The translations under genes and the position numbers were made by a program. DNA of 26,855 bases from Rhizophagus sp. LPA8_4_AMF (taxonomy: Eukaryota; Glomeromycota; Glomeromycetes; Glomerales; Glomeraceae): NCBI GenBank assembly GCA_021464525.1, contig JADRCO010000758.1:1-26855 (forward strand). Direction: 5' to 3'. Of the stretch, positions 21,389 to 26,855 are shown one piece after another. Position 1 is the stretch's first letter, and each line of letters starts with the position of its first letter. The notes below the pieces were generated by a model that was not told the origin of the DNA, searched no databases, and saw only the letters and a list, made by a program, of their open reading frames with translations.

Positions 21389-21567
21389 CAGTCAACCCCT
21401 TCTATAATTAGGACCAAAAAAACATGGTGTGATTATAAAAAATACTATATGGTGTGATTAAAAAGGGGGTTTTTTTTAATAAGTTTATTAGTAACTTAGG
21501 ACTAATTTAAATGTGCTTATAAGGAGGATGTGACTATATTTAGGTATGCCTATAGAAGGATCAACTG
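21389..21567. mobile_element. 179 bp MITE with TA duplication, pogo/Tc1-like
   Basis: The left end reads CAGTCAACCCCTTCTATAAT. The right end inverted reads CAGTTGATCCTTCTATAGG, so about 20 bp of terminal repeat match with a few changes. The element is flanked by TA on both sides (21387-21388 and 21568-21569), the target used by Tc1/mariner and pogo elements. It has no coding capacity. Just beyond the right end, GTGCTTATATAAGAGAGATAACTATA (near 21605-21630) resembles the internal GTGCTTATAAGGAGGATGTGACTATA, which suggests a second, nested or tandem end. Confidence 0.7.
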
Positions 21568-22276
21568 TATTTTAAAAAGTTAGAACCAAATAATAATGGA
21601 AAAAGTGCTTATATAAGAGAGATAACTATAAAAAGAATTAATGTATTTACAAATTTACTTTTTTTTTTAATTTTACACTATATTTATTAGAAGTAAAAAA
21701 AGCAAAATTTATATAAATAATAACTATTTAGCAAGCTAACTCAACTACATAAATTCTAATAAACTATTCATCATCTATATAATAGACCCTATATATATAT
21801 ATATAGTATTGAATTACAGAATTCCTATGCAAAGTGATGGAATGGTAAAACACCGTACTCTTAGAAAAATCAAGGAAAGTAGTGCATAAACTGAAAAAGA
21901 AGGAAATGAAAAAAAAAGAAATATTCTATATATTACTGCTAAAAAAGCTATTTAAAAGAAAGAAAAACTAGTTAAATCTAAGAAAATAACTGATTGAATT
22001 GTTTCTATTGAATTAAAAGTTCAGGTAAAATCAAAATAAGACAAGTATGATTAGTCCTAAAGTAGGTTGCTAAGGATTTTTTTCATCATCTATATTTTTG
22101 CATATAAAGACTTTTTTAAAATTCTTAAGTAACCTTTCTCTTTCTTATCATTAGAAAGACAGGAAAGCATTATTTTAGATAGCTATTTCTTTAATGCATT
22201 CTCTGTATTGAAGTGCGAGTTTTTCAAATTATGTAAATTAAATAAATTTCTTATTACAGAAATAGTATTTAATCTA
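21568..22276. other. Gene-free AT-rich stretch
   Basis: It contains a short (TA)n tract near 21790-21806 and A-rich DNA at about 21890-21970. No exon, domain or RNA gene is visible. Confidence 0.55.
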
Positions 22277-22284
22277 GAAACTGG

Positions 22285-22770
22285 TATATATGAAGTTGAA
22301 ATTAAAAGTCAAAGTCAAAATATTTCAGTTTTGAAAGCTTAAAGTTTAAATTAAAGTTGAAATTGACTGAAATTATGTCATATCATATATTTTAAATAGT
22401 TGCGAAATAGCAAAAACTTCAAATCACAACAACTCTGTCAATATCGATGTCACAGAAATAAAACACATATCATTTGAATCCTCTCAACAAGATGAATCAA
22501 ATGGTACTAAAATTATTGGAATCCGATCACTAAATACTGAGATCATAAGCAAAATAGCTTAATTTTCAAATGAGCTATAAAATATCAGATTCTGATTATT
22601 AGATGTCAAGATATCCTTAAAATACTTTTATTATTAAATTTTAATAATTGTAGATAATTATTTAACATTTATTCAATCATTTTAACTTTTGGGAGGCTAA
22701 AGTTAAACTAATTTTGATTATTTTGACCATTTTGAGAGTCAAAATTAACCTAATTTTAACTTCATGTATA
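22285..22770. mobile_element. 486 bp TIR element (copy B) with 8 bp target duplication
   Basis: The left end TATATATGAAGTTGAAATTA and the inverted right end TATACATGAAGTTAAAATTA match at 18 of 20 positions. GAAACTGG is duplicated exactly on each side (22277-22284 and 22771-22778), which proves a discrete insertion. Inner parts of both arms also contain AAAGTTGAAATT or AGTTAAACT words that could pair. There is no open frame of note, so it is non-autonomous. An 8 bp duplication fits a hAT-like mechanism; the family is inferred. Copy A (5324-5725) is in the opposite orientation on the other side of the gene island. Confidence 0.85.
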
Positions 22771-23032
22771 GAAACTGGAATCTTTAAATTCTTAGCAAAT
22801 TAAAAGTTAATTGGTAAAAAATAAAGATAGTATTAGTTTTTTTCTGTCTTAAGTAATTAGATAAACAGAGCTGAATGATACATCTAAATGAGTTTCTAAT
22901 CCATCCAATTGAATGGTTTATTAATTGCTGATCTATCTAAAATTAGCATTTTTTCGGGGTTAATAAATAGCAAAAATCGCACAATTGAGAGAAAACTACA
23001 TAATGCTAGAGAAGTAAATAATTCATTATATA

Positions 23033-23160
23033 CAATAAAAATTATACAATATATGTAAAAAACTCAAGGAATAATAATATGCTAAAATAATTATATCTTC
23101 ATTATTGAAAAAATTGACCTTACATTTTATATGCATTAGATTCTTCTTTTATATATGAAT
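23033..23160 (+). repeat. Direct repeat of about 130 bp, first copy
   Basis: Shares GTAAAAAACTCAAGGAATAA, ATATGCTAAAATAATTATA, TTATTGAAAAAA and TTACATTTTATATGC-type blocks, in the same order, with 23396-23530. The copies differ by scattered substitutions and small indels. Confidence 0.7.
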
Positions 23161-23395
23161 TTTGGTAGATTTTTGTCATATTATTATATTTAAATATCAA
23201 CAAATGGCTTATAATAATAGTCAACTAACTTCAAATTACCAAAAAAAAAAATTATTATTTATTTAATTGTTAATTTGTCTAAGATGACACAATTTTTACT
23301 TTTTGTGTTTATATGTACAGGTTGAAATTTAACAAGAATCACATGATTGGCAATAAATTCACAAATACTAAAACTGTAATAACTTAATATTTTTT

Positions 23396-23530
23396 AATAA
23401 AAATTATATGATATAATGTAAAAAAACTCAAGAAATAAGAATATGCTAAAATAATTATAACTTTATTATTGAAAAAAATGACTTTACATTGTATATGCGT
23501 CAAATTCGCTTACTATATGTATTTTATATA
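23396..23530 (+). repeat. Direct repeat of about 130 bp, second copy
   Basis: Second copy of the block at 23033-23160, about 360 bp downstream, inside the same inverted-repeat unit. There is no coding content. Confidence 0.7.
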
Positions 23531-23567
23531 TATGACTGTGCCGTTCTTAGATAGATCAGCAATTAAT

Positions 23568-24498
23568 AGTATTAACTATATTTGTTAGATTTTAAAAAAA
23601 CCTATTAACTGAATAAAATTATCTGATAATGACATAAATTTGAAAGTTTTGGCTTTTAATTTATAAATAAATGAATAAGTATTGCTATCTACAATTATGA
23701 AATTATATATCATTAATACTAGCATATTATATATCACAGCTTAATAAAAAAGTTTATATCTTTGGCATTCTTTAAAATTTTAAAAAGTGAAATTGCAAAA
23801 AACTAACAAATAAAATATTTCTTAAGTAGCGCTACTTATACTGTTATACACAAATATCAATGATGTTTCTTGCAATATTATATATTTTAATCTTTATTTA
23901 TACTATAAAGTATTTTTTTTGTAATTTGCAGTTAACTAAAATGACATTATTCTAAAAATTATAAATATTAAAGAAACATTTAAGAGATTCAATTAATAGA
24001 AATATTATAAATAATAATATCTCTAATATTGGTGATATTAAGTTCAAAAAGTTCATATCCAGTAATAATTGGTCAAACATTTAAGGTAAAAATCTTTGCA
24101 GCCTTCTTATGATCTTATCATTATACTTGTGTTATTGCTTATTAGTAATAAATGTAGTTTTGCTACTAAAAGATTTTTTGTATGATTAGAATTTATAGTA
24201 CTATATAATATTATGTAAGATATATAATATCTTATTTTGGTTAGATAGATATATAATACTTTATTATTGTATTTTTTTCTTCTTTTTATGTTTCCTTTAG
24301 ATTTAGATATCACAGGTTTTCAAACTAAATCAGAATTTGAGAAAGGCACAGAAACATTTAATTAGTATATATTATGATCATCAACTACTATATCAATAAT
24401 TGTATTAAAAGTAATTATTATTGTTATTTACTATATAATAAATAAAATTAGTAAAAATTTGGTAAAATTAAGCGTAAAATTTTAGATACTAAGCAATC
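23568..24498. other. Gene-free AT-rich stretch
   Basis: A perfect 16-base palindrome TAAGTAGCGCTACTTA stands out at 23823-23838. The one longer frame (68 codons, minus strand, 24107-24313) is biased in composition and has no recognisable domain. No gene is supported. Confidence 0.55.
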
Positions 24499-24974
24499 CT
24501 ACTTTACAAAAACTTGAAGTTTTCAATCAACATAGAATCAACATAATTAAGTTTAACTTAACCATGTTATTTTGATACTGTTTTGATATTATTATGATAT
24601 TATTTTAATATCATTTTGATATTATTTCAATATTAAAATTGAAACAACATACAAAATGATATTGAAATAATATCAAAATTACATCAAAATAATATCAAAA
24701 TAATATATCAAAATAATAATGAAATGATATTGAAATAACATATTTAAGTTAAATTTAATTATATTGATTTAATATTATTTTGATATTATTTAATATTGTT
24801 TTGATATCATTTTGATGTAATTTTAATATCAATTTGATATTATTTCAATGTTGTTTGATTTAATATTGAAATGACATCAAAATGATATTGAAATAATATT
24901 AAAATAATATTAAAATAATATTAAAATGATATCAAAATGCTATTACTTGTAAATTTTAAGTTTCTGTAAAGTAG
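24499..24974. mobile_element. 476 bp foldback element made of ATATCAAAAT repeats
   Basis: The ends are inverted repeats: CTACTTTACAAAAACTTGAA on the left, and CTACTTTACAGAAACTTAAA as the inverse of the right. Almost all of the interior is repeats of about 10-14 bp such as TTTTGATATTATTTCAATAT, alternating with their inverses (AATATTGAAATAATATCAAA), so single strands could fold into long hairpins. No target duplication could be fixed. There is no open frame. This fits a foldback or MITE-type element. Confidence 0.7.
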
Positions 24975-25038
24975 CTAGTATGTTACAGTATTTTTTAAAA
25001 TTTTTGATATTGAAAAAGAATAAAAGAAAAAAAAAGAA

Positions 25039-25300
25039 AAAGTATACCGCTAATTCACATAATTCCATTATTATCCACTATACATATTGTTTGAAGTTGA
25101 AATCCTGAATACTAGATATAAAATTTAACAAGTCAAATTCTTAAGCTGGATGTGTAGTAGTAATGTTAATTTTTTTACCATCATATATATCAAAATTTTC
25201 CATCTTGTGAAACCTACGTCCTATAGTTATTGCAAATAATATTCTACCTAATGATATTAGATAAAGAGCTTTGCACTTTCTATAGAATATAGACATACAA
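25039..25300 (-). repeat. Dispersed repeat, copy 2 (partner at 1466-1750)
   Basis: Begins AAGTATACCGCTAATTCACA like the copy at 1468 and keeps the same order of short conserved blocks. An A-rich tract follows (about 25290-25410). The two copies are direct repeats about 23.6 kb apart and enclose the gene island. Confidence 0.5.
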
Positions 25301-26115
25301 AAATGAAAAATAACATAAGAGAATTCTATATAAAAAACTAAAACAAACTAATATAAAGAAAAATAAGAAAAAAAAAAATATAAATGAAAAAAATGAAAAA
25401 TGAAAAATCTCTATTAATAAATAAAACTAAATTATTAAACACCATATCTCCTGGTATAGTTTTGTTACTGATTTTAATATCTCTAGACATGTAGAAGTTG
25501 CCAAAAGTGATTTGCTAATCAGATAATAATTAGTAAAGTATATTAAAAATATCCAATAAGACATTCCTTATGCCAGGTAAAATATTTAGCAAATAAAAAA
25601 GAAGACCATTTGTTGCATTAGATTTTAAAATAGGTTTAAAAATGACACATAATTAGTATGTCTAAACTTATTTTAATTTTACTTAAAAGTGCATCAAAAG
25701 TATTGTCAAAAGTTTTATTTAAAATGATTATACAATCTTTTTAAAATAGCATCATTATTATTTATTTTGAGGTCTATCAAAAAATAGGTATGTGCCATTT
25801 TTGGTGAGAAAAAAAGACTGAGAGAAAGAAGGAAAAGCTTCTAAATAATAAAGGTTAAAATAGCATTATATCTTCGCGAATAAAATAGAGAACTCTTCCC
25901 ACTAATCCTTTTGTACAATTTTTCCATAGGAAAGAAATAAAGAAAACTATGTTAGTTTAACAACTACAAGATAGTTTGAACAATATTTTAACTAGTAAAA
26001 AGCTACTGTTTTCTTTGAAAACATTATTTTACAAAAAAGAATGAAGAAAAACAACTCAGTATTATACGAGTTACATATACACTCTTTATTTTGGCTTCGT
26101 TGAACTTATTTTACA
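25301..26115. other. Gene-free AT-rich stretch
   Basis: A-rich tracts at about 25350-25410 and near 25810. No exon chain is visible. The last 100 bases lie upstream of the coding remnant that begins at 26116. Confidence 0.5.
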
Positions 26116-26855
26116 ATGGGAAAGAGTCAACTAGAAATACAGTACACATACTTTCAGCAACATGGAAAGTTACCGTACACAGGTGCTAACGTTCTATATT
26201 CACAATATAGAGGAAACAGTTACGTTCTTTTGGATATAAGTTCATTAGAAAAGAACGACAACAAGTTACTTATTTTTACAAATAACAAAAGTATTCAAGA
26301 GAAATATAACTCAGTTTACACAGTTCCTTCTGGCAGACACATAGCTAACGTCAAATATAAAATTTCAAAATATTTGTTTACATCTTCTTCATTTATGAAA
26401 AGAAACAAAAATTAGTGACGAGTCAGCGACAGAATCTTACTTGGATTTGAAAAGTTAAGGTTAAAGATAAACCAAATAGACCTGTACGTGAGTTATATGG
26501 ACGTGATGCTAATAAAAAATGGAAAGCAAGTGATCCCTCTGTAGGTTACTATATTACTCAATCTGAACCAAAGGTTTTTAATGAGAACACGACTGAACAA
26601 CAAAAAGAGAAGTACAAAAAGTGGAATGATCACTCTTGGATACAATGGAAAATTGGAAAAGGCCGTACTCAATGGCTGGGTAATCCTTACATTGATGATG
26701 AAATGCAATTGAATAAATGGTCAATGCACAATTCTATTACTCATTATAATCGTAACAAAGTATTAAAAAATGCTTTGAAGTCGAGACTACTTCGTAGATA
26801 TGAAATGATCTTTTTATTTAGTACTCCTAAAAGTATAGTGGAGGTAAATCAATTG
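26116..26855 (+). pseudogene. Unrecognised coding remnant in three frames, cut by the window edge
   Basis: An ATG at 26116 opens a 99-codon frame (MGKSQLEIQYTYFQQ start; hydrophilic, Lys/Ser/Tyr-rich). It stops at 26415 just after an A run. The next frame, one base on, carries protein-like sequence (ISDESATESYLDLKS) to a stop near 26457, again after an A run. The third frame is open from about 26451 to the window end, with varied, protein-like composition (KPNRPVRELYGRD, then WIQWKIGKGRTQWLGNPYID). Two shifts in the same direction at A runs suggest a decayed gene or indel errors in the sequence. A short intron hiding one junction is also possible, since TTAG and TTAAG acceptor-like sites lie there. 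I do not know the family. The 3' end is outside the window. Confidence 0.55.

Larger units (their letters stand above)
22920..23567. repeat. 648 bp unit bounded by a perfect 21 bp inverted repeat
   Basis: TTAATTGCTGATCTATCTAA at 22921-22940 has its exact inverse at 23547-23566, and one more base pair matches on the outer side. The similarity does not continue far inward. No clear target duplication is seen. Inside lie two direct copies of a ~130 bp sequence. It may be a further non-autonomous element. Confidence 0.6.

Noticed and set aside
23033..23530. Possible CRISPR-like or regularly spaced array
   Set aside because: There are only two ~130 bp copies with diverged sequence in a eukaryotic setting. 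Repeat length and spacing do not fit CRISPR.
24107..24313. 68-codon minus-strand frame
   Set aside because: Chance frame in AT-rich DNA with biased composition and no recognisable motif.
1..26855. tRNA, rRNA or other structured RNA genes
   Set aside because: I scanned for tRNA B-box-like GGTTCGAATCC sequences and conserved rRNA segments and saw none. A tRNAscan or covariance-model search would settle this.

Overview
The window looks like a piece of nuclear chromosome from an AT-rich fungus. The genes are split by many short GT-AG introns (about 62 to 147 nt), often with CTAAC or CTAAT branch-point-like sites. The standard code fits, and the gene content is fungal and eukaryotic. The style (very AT-rich, repeat-filled intergenic DNA around a compact gene island) resembles arbuscular mycorrhizal fungi such as Rhizophagus. 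That assignment is inferred from composition and was not tested.

Left flank (1 to about 7100): no convincing gene. It holds a dispersed repeat (1466-1750), a 1.8 kb element with terminal inverted repeats (3491-5315), and a copy of a second inverted-repeat element directly next to it (5324 to about 5725). The middle of the 1.8 kb element is a tandem array of about six units, each carrying a donor, branch-point and acceptor like a small spliceosomal intron. This is the most unusual structure in the window.

Gene island (7109-21020): six genes whose exon chains could be joined in frame. On the minus strand are a 939-residue Ser/Pro/Arg-rich protein that I do not recognise, the nonsense-mediated decay factor UPF3, and a DUF1764 protein whose last exon appears to be only 8 nt. 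On the plus strand is fimbrin (EF-hand plus four calponin-homology domains). On the minus strand is the beta subunit of the mitochondrial processing peptidase. On the plus strand is an RWD plus RING-IBR-RING E3 ligase of the RNF14/Itt1 type. DUF1764/fimbrin and MPP-beta/RNF14-like are divergent pairs with short shared promoters (206 and 316 bp). Fimbrin and MPP-beta converge, with 187 bp between their stop codons. The genes are housekeeping in type and do not form one pathway, although UPF3 and Itt1/RNF14 both touch translation termination or ribosome-linked quality control.

Right flank (21021-26855): again nearly gene-free. It carries a 179 bp element with a TA duplication, a 486 bp element with an 8 bp target duplication (inverted relative of the 5324 copy), a 648 bp inverted-repeat unit with internal direct repeats, a 476 bp foldback element, and a second copy of the 1466 dispersed repeat. 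At the edge (26116-26855) is an unrecognised protein-coding remnant spread over three frames. I found no prokaryotic system, CRISPR array, tRNA or rRNA.
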